Shown here in pieces: positions 23,413 through 33,321 of a stretch of 64,000 bases of DNA (position 1 is the stretch's first letter; every line of letters starts with the position of its first letter). The stretch is from Pyrinomonadaceae bacterium. GTDB lineage: Bacteria; Acidobacteriota; Blastocatellia; Pyrinomonadales; Pyrinomonadaceae. The position numbers were made by a program, and so were the translations under genes. The notes beneath the pieces are model-generated. The model was not told the DNA's origin and made no database searches. It worked only from the letters and a program-made list of their open reading frames with translations. Location: assembly GCA_019694395.1 (NCBI GenBank), contig JAIBCC010000006.1, positions 140,954 to 204,953 of the forward strand, read 5' to 3'.

Positions 23413-26400
23413 TTACTTCGTAATTTTCGTCAACTGTAATTTCAGCCGCAATCTTTTCCTTTTTGCCTTCAAACACTTTAGCGATCCAATTTATCAACGG
23501 ATTATTTGGATTTTTCGCCACCTGTTTTACTAAAAATTCTTTTGCTTTCGATTCACCTTCCAATTCGCGTAAAGCAAATAAATTCAGCAGATCAGCCGTT
23601 GAAATCGCTTTCGGAGAGAACTCTAAAATTCTGCGAAGTGCTTTTTCCTGATCGTTTTTTTGCCCAATTTTTTGATAACAAATTGCCGATAACCAATCTT
23701 CTAAACGCTCGTCAATATCCTTTTGATACGGTTTGCCGACTCCCAAATTTTCGTGCCATTCCCGTGCTTGTTTTGTAAATTCGAGTGCTTTGGCAAAATC
23801 ATTTACCTTGATGGATTCAACCGCCTGCATCAATTTTGTCAGGCGATAAAGCCGCCGCCCGTCAGTTGCGCCTTCATAGGGCAAAACGCGAACTGTTGCC
23901 AAAATTTTATCGCTTTCGGTAAATTTGCGGTTAGCCATAAGAGTTTTAGCATAAAGCATTGTGAGCATATAATTTGCGGGAAATTTAGTCGAAAATTGAC
24001 GAGCCGTTTCAAGTGCTTCGGCGTTGCGTTTGTTCGCCAAATAATAATCCGCCAAAAGTTTTCCGTAACGCCATTCGTTGCCGTCCAAAGCAATCGCCCG
24101 TCGCAAATCAGATTCCGCCGTTTCCGCAATTTTTTCCGCCCGCAACGCATAAAACGGAGCAAAATTCGGCGTGTTTCCGAGCGATTTTAAGATTTCGTTT
24201 CCGCGAGACGGATTATTTTTGTTGTAAAAAATGAGTGCCGAATAATATTTCGGCTGCCAGTTTTGGGATTTTGTCTGCACCCAACTTAAAACTTCGGCAG
24301 TTTCCGAGCGGAACGGAAAAACGAATTTCACGTCTGATGAATCGGCTTGTTTGATGAGGAAATCCGCATTTGCTTCGCCAAGTTTGTTGGAAATAAATGC
24401 CTGCCAATACAATATTTCCGCATTTTTATTTGAATCTACAAGAATCGTTTTTGCATCGTTAAGTAAACCTAAATTGTAATACCAAATTGCCAGATCGAGA
24501 TAAGTTTCCTGCGGCATTTCGTTGCGAATCAGCTTGGTAAATTCGCTCTTGGCAGCGGGAGTTTTTTCCCAAAGCGACCTTTCAAATCTCGCAAAATGAT
24601 TGAGCGGATCGAATTCGAGAATTTGATTGAGAGTTTTCGCGGCTTCATCTTTTTTCCCCGAAAGTCGTTGTGAAACAGCAATTATCTGCAACACATCAAG
24701 ATTATAACGGTTAAAATCGAGACTCTTTTTGGCATAGACTTCAGCTCGTTCCAAATCATTTTCGCGGAAATAGATTTTGCTCAATTCCGTCCACGCCGCA
24801 CTTCGGAATTCGACGCTCATCGAAGCAATATCAAAGCCGTCTTTCGCATCAACGATCCGCCCGATTTTCAAATTTGCCAAACCGTAATAAAAATTCGCTC
24901 CTCCATCGTAAGTATCTATGCTTAAAGCTTTTTTCGACATTTCGAGCGATTTGGCGTAATCCATATTTCGATAATAGATTTGTGCCAGATCAACTAAAGC
25001 GGGCAGAAAATTTGCGTCCTTTTTCAAACATTCTTCGAGCTTCATTTGAGCCGAATCGTAAACCCGCTCACGCAGATTTTCCTTGCCTTGCAGATACAAT
25101 CCGTAAACCGAATTCCAGTCAAAATCGGTTGGAGTTTTATCTGGTCGGCTCAAATTCGCTTCTTCCGCATTGCCCGAATATATTTGTTTGCCGTTAAGTA
25201 AAACTCGTAAATCTTTGAGATTCAATGACGACTTTATAGAATCGGTAAAAGTTTCGAGGGGTTTTAATTTCAAATCTTTCGCGTAAACTGATTTTCCGTT
25301 TGCAACGATTTCGAGTTTTTCATTGATATTTCGGGCAGGCGAAAGGTAAATTTTCAGTCCTTCTTTTTCCATTTTTAAGTTCAATGCACCAAATTCATTA
25401 GCGACTAAAAATCCTTTGGTGTCTTTAACGGGGAACCAAAATTCCGTCCATTTATCGGCTGAATACGGGGCAAATCCGCGATGTTTGAAAGGCGTAAATG
25501 TGCTGTTGTCTGCGGATTGATTGAATAATCTGCCGGATTGGACTTCGACATATTGCCCGTCGGTGTCGGTCAAAAGTTTTTCCCAGATCATTCCTTGATC
25601 GGACAATCCCCAGATCCAGAGTTTCTTTCCGGCTTTGTCGTCGTGCGAAGCGACTCTTGCCATTCCGAACTCGTCATCGTGCCAGTAACCACCGAAAAAT
25701 TCGGTGTATTTGCCGAAAACGTGATAGGATTTGTAGCCGCCGAAATTATTGTTTTCGTAAAAGGAAATCTCTTTATTTTCTTTGGAATTAACGTTCCATT
25801 CGCCCAACTCGCCGTCGTGTCCGAGAAATTCTTTTCCCGCATAGACGAATTCCAGATTGCCGCGAGCCTTGATTCCGGCGTTCATCCAGGTGTAATAAGG
25901 CTGTTCGAGATTGGTTGCGTTAAACCAAAATGAGGAGGTTGTAAAATATGCTTTATCTTTCGGCAAATTTATCTCGATTCGCCACGGAGTTTGTGTTAGC
26001 AAATCCAAAACTCCCGTAATTACCGAAACGCTTCCGTCGGCATTTTTTCGTGTAAGGTAATCAACCGGAGTTGAAACATTCGGTGTGTGTCCGATGATTC
26101 CGTAATTCGCCTCGATTCCGCCGCTCGTCCAAGGTCCGCGCATCGCAATATCACGGAATTTAACGACCTGATTGTTATAAATAAATGCTTTACCCGTTTT
26201 TTTTTCAATCGCTGTCCAAATCTTTCCGCCGATTTCAGGCAAGATCAGAACCTTGATGTAATCATTTTCGAGTTCGACCACTTTCCAAGACTTCTGCACA
26301 GGCTTATCCGTGTAACCGTCAAACCGAAAATATGGATAAATTTTCCCGACTTTCGGAATCGGATTCGGATCGGAAAACGGATAAGTCGTAAAAACTTTGT

Positions 26401-26485
26401 CGTATTCTTTGACCGTCGCAGTTTGAGCAAAAACGTAATTTGCCGAAAACAAAAGAAATACCGAAAAAAGCAGTAGATTTTTTTT
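23390..26485 (-). CDS. Secreted DUF5107/TPR protein
   Basis: About 1031 aa from the ATG at 26485, which opens a clear signal peptide ending at VFAQ (a GTG twelve codons upstream is in frame but would spoil it). The N-terminal part of about 420 residues resembles the DUF5107 beta-sandwich/sugar-mutarotase-like domain: ILPEIGGKIWTAIEKKTGK, RGPWTSGGIEANYG, FFGGYWHDDEFG. The remainder is a chain of TPR-like helical hairpins (for example FLPALVDLAQIYYRNMDYAK, AWTELSKIYFRENDLERAE). DUF5107 genes commonly lie beside glycoside hydrolases, and here a GH29 fucosidase is divergently encoded 100 bases away. Role in glycan handling is inferred from that. Confidence 0.85.
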   Translation of the reverse strand, partial: KKNLLLFSVFLLFSANYVFAQTATVKEYDKVFTTYPFSDPNPIPKVGKIYPYFRFDGYTDKPVQKSWKVVELENDYIKVLILPEIGGKIWTAIEKKTGKAFIYNNQVVKFRDIAMRGPWTSGGIEANYGIIGHTPNVSTPVDYLTRKNADGSVSVITGVLDLLTQTPWRIEINLPKDKAYFTTSSFWFNATNLEQPYYTWMNAGIKARGNLEFVYAGKEFLGHDGELGEWNVNSKENKEISFYENNNFGGYKSYHVFGKYTEFFGGYWHDDEFGMARVASHDDKAGKKLWIWGLSDQGMIWEKLLTDTDGQYVEVQSGRLFNQSADNSTFTPFKHRGFAPYSADKWTEFWFPVKDTKGFLVANEFGALNLKMEKEGLKIYLSPARNINEKLEIVANGKSVYAKDLKLKPLETFTDSIKSSLNLKDLRVLLNGKQIYSGNAEEANLSRPDKTPTDFDWNSVYGLYLQGKENLRERVYDSAQMKLEECLKKDANFLPALVDLAQIYYRNMDYAKSLEMSKKALSIDTYDGGANFYYGLANLKIGRIVDAKDGFDIASMSVEFRSAAWTELSKIYFRENDLERAEVYAKKSLDFNRYNLDVLQIIAVSQRLSGKKDEAAKTLNQILEFDPLNHFARFERSLWEKTPAAKSEFTKLIRNEMPQETYLDLAIWYYNLGLLNDAKTILVDSNKNAEILYWQAFISNKLGEANADFLIKQADSSDVKFVFPFRSETAEVLSWVQTKSQNWQPKYYSALIFYNKNNPSRGNEILKSLGNTPNFAPFYALRAEKIAETAESDLRRAIALDGNEWRYGKLLADYYLANKRNAEALETARQFSTKFPANYMLTMLYAKTLMANRKFTESDKILATVRVLPYEGATDGRRLYRLTKLMQAVESIKVNDFAKALEFTKQAREWHENLGVGKPYQKDIDERLEDWLSAICYQKIGQKNDQEKALRRILEFSPKAISTADLLNLFALRELEGESKAKEFLVKQVAKNPNNPLINWIAKVFEGKKEKIAAEITVDENYEVIIEQLGF

Positions 26486-26585
26486 CATAATTTCGTGGAT
26501 ATTTTTTATTTGATTGGACACGATTATGAATGTATTCTATGGCAGAAACAAGTTGTAATTAAAATCCATTCTTTCCTGAGCTAAA

Positions 26586-27914
26586 ATGAAAAAAATAATC
26601 GTTTCTTTTATTGCCGTTTGCTTTTTTGCTACTAATCTTTTTGCCCAATATCAACCAACCGCCGAAAATCTCGCAGCCCGTAAAACATTTCAAGATGATA
26701 AATTCGGAATGTTCATCCATTGGGGCGCATCGAGCGTTTTGGGACACGGCGAATGGGTGATGAACAACCGAAATATTCGGGTGCAGGAATATTCGCGGCT
26801 AGTGCAAATCTTTAATCCGCAAGCCTTTGACGCAAAAAAATGGGTAGCAACAGCGAAAGGTGCGGGAATGAAATACATCACTTTTATCACCCGGCATCAC
26901 GACGGTTTCAGCAATTGGGACACGAAACAAAGCGATTGGAAAATTACGAATACTCCTTACGGCAAAGATGTTTTGAAGCAGTTAGCCGACGAATGCCATA
27001 AGCAAGGAATCAAACTTTTTCTTTATTATTCGCTGCTCGACTGGTATCGGAGCGATTATCAATACGAAACAGGCAGAACCGGCAAAGGAACAGGACGGAC
27101 GCAAAAAAGCGATTGGGAAAGCTACATCCGTTTTATGAAAGCTCAACTGACTGAACTGCTGACCAATTACGGCGAAATCGGTGGAATTTGGTTTGACGGA
27201 CATTGGGATCAGCTCGATAACGATAACGACAAAACGCTCAAACCCAAAGTAAATTGGCATTATGAAGAAATTTACCAATTGATTCACAAGCTCCAGCCGA
27301 AAGCTTTGATCAGCAATAATCATCATTTACAGCCGATTCCGGGCGAAGATTTTCAGGCTTTTGAAAAAGATTTGCCGGGACATAATACGACAGGTTTTGG
27401 CGGGGCATCCGTTTCGGAATTGCCTTTGGAAACCTGCGAAACTATCAATAACAGCTGGGGCTTTAACATCACCGACACCAGCTACAAATCGAAAAAGGAT
27501 TTGATTCAATATCTCGTCAAAGCAGCGGGATACAACGCTAATTTTCTCTTAAATATCGGTCCGATGCCCGACGGAACAATTCAACCCGAATTTACCGAGC
27601 GATTAGGCGCAATCGGCGATTGGTTGAAAATTAACGGCGATTCGATCTACGGCACTCGCGGCAATGTAATTCCGCCGAAAGATTGGGGCGTAGTGACGAT
27701 GAAAGGCAAAACCGTTTTTCTGCATATTTTACAAAAACCCGAATCGCCAGACTTCATTTTTATTCCCGAATTAAAACAGCCCATTAACGGCGTTAAATTA
27801 TTCAATCAAAACAAATCAGTCAATTTCAAACAGCAGCCGGAAGGAGCTTTTATTTATCTGAAAGGAATAACTTTGGACGAAATTGACACCATTCTGGAAG
27901 TCGAATTGAAATAA
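26586..27914 (+). CDS. Secreted alpha-L-fucosidase, GH29 (second)
   Basis: 442 aa with a signal peptide (MKKIIVSFIAVCFFAT, ending at LFAQ). GH29 core: KFGMFIHWGASSVLGHGEW near residue 38, GMKYITFITRHHDGFSNWD with the paired His, LFLYYSLLDWY, and the nucleophile Asp in IGGIWFDGHWDQ near residue 201. NFLLNIGPMPDGTIQPEF follows. It differs enough from the first GH29 at 16766-18139 to suggest a different linkage or substrate rather than recent duplication. It shares a promoter region with the DUF5107/TPR gene. Confidence 0.93.
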   Translation: MKKIIVSFIAVCFFATNLFAQYQPTAENLAARKTFQDDKFGMFIHWGASSVLGHGEWVMNNRNIRVQEYSRLVQIFNPQAFDAKKWVATAKGAGMKYITFITRHHDGFSNWDTKQSDWKITNTPYGKDVLKQLADECHKQGIKLFLYYSLLDWYRSDYQYETGRTGKGTGRTQKSDWESYIRFMKAQLTELLTNYGEIGGIWFDGHWDQLDNDNDKTLKPKVNWHYEEIYQLIHKLQPKALISNNHHLQPIPGEDFQAFEKDLPGHNTTGFGGASVSELPLETCETINNSWGFNITDTSYKSKKDLIQYLVKAAGYNANFLLNIGPMPDGTIQPEFTERLGAIGDWLKINGDSIYGTRGNVIPPKDWGVVTMKGKTVFLHILQKPESPDFIFIPELKQPINGVKLFNQNKSVNFKQQPEGAFIYLKGITLDEIDTILEVELK

Positions 27915-27952
27915 TTAACCCAAGTGCCAGTTAGTTGGTGAAAGTTTGATTT

Positions 27953-28040
27953 AACCGCGAAACACGCCAAAAACGCTAAAAATAACAGCTAAATTCTTTT
28001 AATAATTCCTGATTTTCGTGTCTTTCGCGTGTTTCGCGGG
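27953..28040. repeat. CGCGAAA/TTTCGCG hairpin repeat
   Basis: AACCGCGAAACACGCCAAAA (from 27953) and TTTCGCGTGTTTCGCGGG (ending near 28040) form imperfect complementary arms about 35 bases apart. It follows the second fucosidase gene and may act as its terminator, but no T-run is present. Confidence 0.6.
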
Positions 28041-28111
28041 CAACAAAATCAAAATATTTGATAATTAGCAACTTGGATTAATTATTGGCTGAAATTTGAA
28101 ATCAGTTTAGA

Positions 28112-29302
28112 ATGCAGTTAATGCTTGCCTTTGTCCCCAATCCGATCGTTATTACCGCAATTTCTTTTTTTGTGGTTATTGTTGTCGTATTGTTTTTGGG
28201 CTTTTTACTGCGCCGATTTTCCAAAAGCAGAACCAAACGGGCAATGGAAAAGTGGGAAAAACTTGCCGAACAACTTGGATTAAAAGTTGAAACGGGAAAA
28301 GAAACCGCGATTTATCCGATGACAGGCGTTTATGACGGACGCGAAGTCAAACTTGCGGTTGGTTTTAGAAGTTCGGGCGATGGCGGGGGCGTGAATTTCA
28401 CTTTTTGCCAGACTAAAATCAATCCGCCTTTGCGGCTGATGCTCAAAATCAGTTCGGAAAAAGGGATTTTAAATGACGCGCTTGGGGCAATGGCTGGAGA
28501 AAGTTTTATTTCAAGCGGAAATGCGGAATTTGATAAAGAATTTAACCTTTTTGCATTAGACAGAGAGCGTTTATCGCAATTTCTAGGGCAAAAACTACTT
28601 GATGGATTTGCTGCAAATTTGGCTAATGATTTACTTCAAGCCAAGCCTCATTTTAAAAGTGTCTTATTGACTGACGAATATTTTTATATCGAAGACAAAC
28701 GGGCAATTTACGATCTTGAACGGCTAAAAGTAATGCTCAATTGGGTTGTTTATGTGGCAAGTCGGGCGGAAAACTCCAATCAACTTTTGTCGTTGTCCGT
28801 TTGGGAAAAAGTATTGATTCAGACTTGGAAAGCGTTTGCAGCGCAAAACAGAATGATGTTTGATGAAAGAAATCTGATTCTCAAAGGTCTTTACAAAGGT
28901 TTTGAAACGCAAGTAAGTTTGGGAAAAAGCGGACAACAGACTTGGTTGACCGAATTCAAACTTGATTTTGGAAAAAGTTTGATGACAGGCTTGCAGATCT
29001 TACAGCAAAATTCACTTCACGAATTCGTTTCTTTTTTAGGAGCACAGGACATTGAGATTGGCGATGCTGTTTTCGACAAAACTTTTGTGGTTAAAGCTAA
29101 AAACATCCAAACCGCTCAATTTTTACTCAAACCCGATTTGTGTCAACAGCTTATCAAACTCAACACACCCGCCAAAACTCTCAAAATTGATGATGAAGGA
29201 ATTTTTCTCAGCACCGAATCGGTCGTGAATGATGCAAGAAGTTTGCAAAGTTATTTGGATGAAATCGCCAAAGCTGCACAAATGTTTTTAGGGCAAAATT
29301 AA
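28112..29302 (+). CDS. Membrane-anchored hypothetical protein, 396 aa
   Basis: One hydrophobic segment at about residues 12-33 followed by basic residues (RRFSKSRTKR) indicates an N-terminal anchor with the bulk in the cytoplasm. The soluble part has two similar alpha/beta halves (around residues 45-165 and 245-380), each beginning with a 'W(E/K)KLAEQLGLK' or 'WKAFAAQNRMMF' helix and then a beta hairpin over a 'YKG' or 'YDGREV' turn, suggesting an internal duplication. No catalytic motif is recognised. It converges on the AsnC-type regulator gene, and the two stop codons overlap. Confidence 0.7.
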   Translation: MQLMLAFVPNPIVITAISFFVVIVVVLFLGFLLRRFSKSRTKRAMEKWEKLAEQLGLKVETGKETAIYPMTGVYDGREVKLAVGFRSSGDGGGVNFTFCQTKINPPLRLMLKISSEKGILNDALGAMAGESFISSGNAEFDKEFNLFALDRERLSQFLGQKLLDGFAANLANDLLQAKPHFKSVLLTDEYFYIEDKRAIYDLERLKVMLNWVVYVASRAENSNQLLSLSVWEKVLIQTWKAFAAQNRMMFDERNLILKGLYKGFETQVSLGKSGQQTWLTEFKLDFGKSLMTGLQILQQNSLHEFVSFLGAQDIEIGDAVFDKTFVVKAKNIQTAQFLLKPDLCQQLIKLNTPAKTLKIDDEGIFLSTESVVNDARSLQSYLDEIAKAAQMFLGQN

Positions 29303-29736
29303 TGAGGCTCGATCACCCGGCTTTTGACCGGAGAAGAAAGCACGATTGAAGTCGTCGTAATTCCAAAAGGAACTAATTTATCAATCAAAGTTTGCAGATG
29401 TTCAACGTCTGCCACGGCGACTTTCATAATAAACGAATCGCCGCCCGTTCCGCGATGGCATTCCAAAACCTCGTTTGACTCATTCACCACCTCAATAATA
29501 TGCGAATAATCAATTCCTGTAATACTCATTCGGATAAATGCCGTGATCGGCAAACCAACTTTGGTCATATCAATTTCGGCGCGATAACCGGTAATAATTT
29601 TTGCGTCTTCGAGCTTGCGGACTCGTTCGATTACAGCAGGCGTAGTTAGACCAACTCTCCGTCCCAACTCGGCAAAGCTCGTTCGTGCGTCTTCTTGCAG
29701 TTCTTTAAGAATTTTCCAGTCTATTTGGTCAAGCAT
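29299..29736 (-). CDS. Lrp/AsnC-family transcriptional regulator
   Basis: 145 aa from the ATG at 29736 (an upstream GTG/ATG extension would add a basic leader unlike the family). The N-terminal helix-turn-helix reads DQIDWKILKELQEDARTSFA, then LGRRVGLTTPAVIERVRKLE; the C-terminal ligand-binding RAM domain includes GYRAEIDMTKVGLPITAF and GGDSFIMKVAV. Such regulators usually sense amino acids and control nearby genes. The divergently encoded phenylalanine hydroxylase is the obvious target, and hppD 3.7 kb away a possible second one. Confidence 0.92.
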   Translation of the reverse strand: MLDQIDWKILKELQEDARTSFAELGRRVGLTTPAVIERVRKLEDAKIITGYRAEIDMTKVGLPITAFIRMSITGIDYSHIIEVVNESNEVLECHRGTGGDSFIMKVAVADVEHLQTLIDKLVPFGITTTSIVLSSPVKSRVIEPH

Positions 29737-29905
29737 TTTAATTTGTAAAGTAAATCGTTGTTTTTTCCTAATAATCTTAACCAATTATCATCAAAAAACA
29801 AACTAAACCCATTCAAAAATTTTATCAAGTTCATTACAATTATTTATTTGCAGATAACTTAGTATTTTAAGTTGGCATCAAAGTTACGAAAGGAGATTTT
29901 CTAAA

Positions 29906-30805
29906 ATGTTAGCCGAATCAGTTGCCACTATCGAACCTGCGTTTGAGATTTCAAATTACAAAATCAGCGATGAAGATTTGCCTGCTTTTACCGATTTGGA
30001 ATTCGAGCATATTAACGAATTGCATCTCGACCATCCGGGCGCAAATGATTTGGAATATCGCAAACGCCGTGATTATATTGCCAGTTGCGCCAAAAAATTC
30101 CGTGAAACGGGCGAAATTACTGACGTTGAATATAATTCGCGTGAGCAAAGAGTTTGGCGGTATGTGGCGGAAGAATTAGAAGAATTGCAACAAAAATACG
30201 CTTCGCCGTTTTATCTGCGGGCAAAAAAAGATTTGGGAATTACAACCGAACGGATTCCGCAGTTATCGGAAATGAATCGGCGTTTGAAAGAATTGACCGG
30301 ATTTCGGCTCGCACCGATCGAAGGTTTGGTTGAAACTCGCGGTTTTCTCTCGTGGTTATCGTATCGGACGATGCTCTGCACGCAATACATTCGTCATCAT
30401 TCACAGCCTGCCTATACGCCTGAACCGGACATTGTTCACGAAGCAATCGGTCATATTCCAATGTTCACCAATCCGAATTTTGCTGATTATTCACAGTTCA
30501 TCGGACACGGTGCGAGAATTGCTACCGATAAACAATTAGAAGAATTAGGTCGTTTGTATTGGTTCACGATCGAATTCGGCTTGGTCGAACACGAAGGCGA
30601 CATCAAGGCTTATGGTGCAGGTTTGCTTTCGAGTTTTGGTGAATTGGAACACGCTTTTTCCGATAAAGTTGAACGCCGCAAGTTTGATTTGGAAGAAGTT
30701 ATCAACCACGAATTTACCTATTCCGATATGCAAAAAGTTTTGTATGTGATTCCAAGCTATGCGGAGTTGAAAGAGATAACACGGAAATATATTGAGAGTT
30801 TTTAG
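29906..30805 (+). CDS. phhA: Phenylalanine 4-monooxygenase (aromatic amino acid hydroxylase)
   Basis: Hydroxylates phenylalanine to tyrosine with Fe2+, a pterin and O2. The iron ligands are visible: His178 and His183 in [14 protein letters not shown] and Glu223 in [14 protein letters not shown]. Other family segments are [24 protein letters not shown] residues and [16 protein letters not shown]. The length of 299 aa fits the bacterial monodomain enzyme without the regulatory ACT domain. AAAGGAG lies before the ATG. No pterin-recycling dehydratase gene is seen nearby. It is divergent from an AsnC-type regulator, with a 169-base shared control region. Confidence 0.94.
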   Translation: MLAESVATIEPAFEISNYKISDEDLPAFTDLEFEHINELHLDHPGANDLEYRKRRDYIASCAKKFRETGEITDVEYNSREQRVWRYVAEELEELQQKYASPFYLRAKKDLGITTERIPQLSEMNRRLKELTGFRLAPIEGLVETRGFLSWLSYRTMLCTQYIRHHSQPAYTPEPDIVHEAIGHIPMFTNPNFADYSQFIGHGARIATDKQLEELGRLYWFTIEFGLVEHEGDIKAYGAGLLSSFGELEHAFSDKVERRKFDLEEVINHEFTYSDMQKVLYVIPSYAELKEITRKYIESF

Positions 30806-30828
30806 TAAACAGAATAGAGTGAAGAAAT

Positions 30829-31311
30829 ATGAGGATTGAACTAAGACAAATAATCCCAATGATTTTGATGTTTATTTGTTCACTTTCTATCATACGCTTT
30901 ACGCTTTATAAATTGAATTGGGCAAATAGAAATGTGCTTTTTAGAAGTAGCCTTTTTCTTTGGCTTAATTGGGCAGTATCGGGGATTTTATCAATTATCT
31001 TTTTTAGATTTCTGAGTCCTTCGGATTCAATTTATTATTTCTTGTTTTTCGTTTATTTGCTAAATATTTTTTCTAATTTTTATGTGCTGCTACATTTACA
31101 AAAAGAAAATTTCCAAGAGTCTTTTTTAACCGAAAAAGTAGAGCAAAAAATACCTGAAAAAACTATTTGGAAAACAGCAATAATTCTTTCGGTAGTTACG
31201 AATTCAATCGTTGTTTTGGTGGCATACATAGCAGTAGAAATTGTGATTTTTATAGAAAAAACTTTTCCTAAACATCCTACAAATGGAATAGATTTTACGG
31301 TTTACGGTTAG
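30829..31311 (+). CDS. Small integral membrane protein
   Basis: 160 aa with four hydrophobic segments at about residues 8-24, 42-60, 68-88 and 115-138, separated by short basic or polar loops. No family recognised. It starts 24 bases after phhA and may be co-transcribed with it, but base composition is more AT-rich than phhA. Confidence 0.65.
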   Translation: MRIELRQIIPMILMFICSLSIIRFTLYKLNWANRNVLFRSSLFLWLNWAVSGILSIIFFRFLSPSDSIYYFLFFVYLLNIFSNFYVLLHLQKENFQESFLTEKVEQKIPEKTIWKTAIILSVVTNSIVVLVAYIAVEIVIFIEKTFPKHPTNGIDFTVYG

Positions 31312-31336
31312 CAATTGTTTTTAAGAGATAGTTTTT

Positions 31337-32032
31337 ATGCTTTATTTACAAAGAACTTTATCAATAGTTTTTCTTACATTTGCTTTTTGCTTCTTTGCTC
31401 ACGCGCAGGATACGAAAAATTCTGACATATTAAGCTTAAAGGATTTGAAACTTAATTCCTCTACTGTTGACGAAGTAATTGCCAAATTTGGAAAACCAAT
31501 AAAAGATAAAGACAAAATCTCGTTAAAAAGTGAGTTGGAATTACAGAATTGGCTGATTGAAAAAAGTTCTGCAAAGGTGTTTAGAGTTATTGAATACAAA
31601 AATCTGCAAGACTATGAAAAAGTCAGGTTTGCCTTTGTTGATGATAAACTGGCTGTCATAATTTTGGAGCTTCCTAGTGCAATTACTGAAAACTTTTATA
31701 TTGCGCCTGATGAATTGGAAGAATTATTTTCATTAAAGTTCAAACCTTGGAAATGGACATTTGGAAAAAAATTACCTCAATTGATTGATTTTCAACAAAG
31801 TTCGCCAAACGAATTAAAAAAAGAAGACTACAGCTATTGGTATAACTTGATCGCTCTTGCAGAAGATTATTTTATTGCCACGAGAATTAACAATTACAAA
31901 AATATTGAAGGAATTATTGACAGGCACAAAACAGAAAATAACAGACGCAAGCAAATCAATGCGAACCGTAAATTTCCAGGTTTTGTGGAAAATATTCAAA
32001 TTATAAGTAGGACGCTTGAATCAAAAAACTGA
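31337..32032 (+). CDS. Secreted hypothetical protein
   Basis: 231 aa with a signal peptide (LQRTLSIVFLTFAFCFFA, ending at AHAQ). The first mature segment contains LNSSTVDEVIAKFGKPI, resembling the 'TxxEVxxxFGxP' motif of small periplasmic or outer-membrane assembly proteins, also seen in variant form in the 22122-22655 product. The remainder is charged and rich in Lys and Asn. It follows the membrane-protein gene by 25 bases. Function unknown. Confidence 0.68.
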   Translation: MLYLQRTLSIVFLTFAFCFFAHAQDTKNSDILSLKDLKLNSSTVDEVIAKFGKPIKDKDKISLKSELELQNWLIEKSSAKVFRVIEYKNLQDYEKVRFAFVDDKLAVIILELPSAITENFYIAPDELEELFSLKFKPWKWTFGKKLPQLIDFQQSSPNELKKEDYSYWYNLIALAEDYFIATRINNYKNIEGIIDRHKTENNRRKQINANRKFPGFVENIQIISRTLESKN

Positions 32033-32116
32033 ATTTAACTGAGAACAATTATTATGAACGAAATGAATCCATAAAAAGAGTTTCCGAAGTTTTCCGCAAA
32101 GATTTTTGGAGAGTTT

Positions 32117-32494
32117 TTAAGTTATTTTTTCTATCAGGTCTTTGACAATTTGCTCAAGTTCATCAGGCGAATAGGGCTTGGTTAAATAGGCTTGTGCGCC
32201 TGCGTCGAGGGATTTTTGAATCTCGTGCGGATAGGCAACCCCGGAGGCAAAGATGATCGGGATCAGAGGATTTATCAGACGAATTGCTTTGCATAGATCC
32301 GTTCCGCTGCCGTCGGGAAGCCGATTATCCAAAATACACAGATCAAATGGCTGAGAGTTGAAAACCTCAAGTGATTTTTCAATAGATTCGGTAAAGATCA
32401 TTTGGTAATCAGATAACAAAAATGTCAGCAAATCACAGGTATCTTTGTCATCTTCGACACACAAGATTCTTTTTTTTCCTTCAAAAAATTTCAA
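32117..32494 (-). CDS. Stand-alone response-regulator receiver protein
   Basis: 125 aa consisting of a single receiver domain. Acidic pocket residues are in ILCVEDDKDT, the phosphoacceptor Asp in LCILDNRLPDGSG, the Thr/Ser position is replaced by the FASG segment, and the conserved Lys is in YLTKPYSPDEL. No output domain and no histidine kinase gene are visible nearby. It is likely an intermediate or CheY-like signalling protein. It follows the Crp/Fnr gene on the same strand by about 80 bases and might be transcribed with it. Confidence 0.9.
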   Translation of the reverse strand: MKFFEGKKRILCVEDDKDTCDLLTFLLSDYQMIFTESIEKSLEVFNSQPFDLCILDNRLPDGSGTDLCKAIRLINPLIPIIFASGVAYPHEIQKSLDAGAQAYLTKPYSPDELEQIVKDLIEKIT

Positions 32495-32574
32495 TATTTT
32501 ACAAAATTTCCTTTTTTATTATTACGAAGTTCGATTGGTTTATTTTGCAGAATAAAAAGACTTTTGTCTGTCGC

Positions 32575-33321
32575 CTACCCAACATATAAATTATTTTTTT
32601 TCAAATATGGGTGCAGATACTTGTTATATTCTTCTTCGACAATGTGATAGCACTCGCAGACACACTCTTGCAGTCTTTCAATATCAAGTATTTCCAAAGT
32701 GCCGCGCCGATAGCGGATAATTCCGGCGGTTTGCAGAGTTCCGGCAACAAATCCGATGCTGGTTCGCTGAACGCCCAGCATATGTGAGAGAAATTCATGG
32801 GTCAACTGCATCGTATCTGATTTTGAATTGTCGCGCATAATCAAAAGCCAACGGCAAAGACGTGATTCGATGGAGTGAAAATGGTTGCAGACCCCGGTTT
32901 GCGAAAGCTGCTTCATCAGCGCAAAAACGTAGCGCAGAACGACGCTGTTAAAAACTTTCAGTTTATGGAAAAGTTTGAGAATAATTTCGGCTTCAACATA
33001 AAGACATTCGACTTTACTTTGCGCCATTGCCTGATACGGCATTTCGTTGCGACCAAGGATTATCGGCAGACCGACCATTCCTTCTTCGCTCGTGTAGGCA
33101 ACTTCAACGGTGTTTCCGCTTTCGGTCATGGAAAGCAAAGAGATCATTCCGTAGTTCGGAAAATAGATATTGTTGATCGAATCGCCTTCGTTGTAGATGA
33201 TTTGTCCGAGCCGAAAGCTGCAAGTTTTCAAATGCGGTTGAATGAGAGCAAATTCCGCCTTGGGCAAAACCCTAAGCAGGCGGTTAGAAACAGTAGCAAG
33301 GTTGTGAACAGTATCGAGCAT
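32575..33321 (-). CDS. Crp/Fnr-family transcriptional regulator
   Basis: 248 aa. The N-terminal cyclic-nucleotide-binding fold includes IIYNEGDSINNIYFPNYGMI and VEVAYTSEEGMVGLPI. The C-terminal winged helix is of the Crp type with MQLTHEFLSHMLGVQRTSIG and then AGIIRYRRGTLEI. The Arg that binds cAMP phosphate is not in its usual context and there is no N-terminal Cys cluster of FNR, so the signal is unknown. The C-terminus carries an extra helix rich in Cys, Glu and Tyr. It is divergent from hppD, sharing a roughly 100-base control region. Confidence 0.88.
   Translation of the reverse strand: MLDTVHNLATVSNRLLRVLPKAEFALIQPHLKTCSFRLGQIIYNEGDSINNIYFPNYGMISLLSMTESGNTVEVAYTSEEGMVGLPIILGRNEMPYQAMAQSKVECLYVEAEIILKLFHKLKVFNSVVLRYVFALMKQLSQTGVCNHFHSIESRLCRWLLIMRDNSKSDTMQLTHEFLSHMLGVQRTSIGFVAGTLQTAGIIRYRRGTLEILDIERLQECVCECYHIVEEEYNKYLHPYLKKNNLYVG

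Noticed and set aside
25538..25933. 131-codon plus-strand ORF within the DUF5107 gene
   Set aside because: Shadow of a conserved coding region on the other strand.
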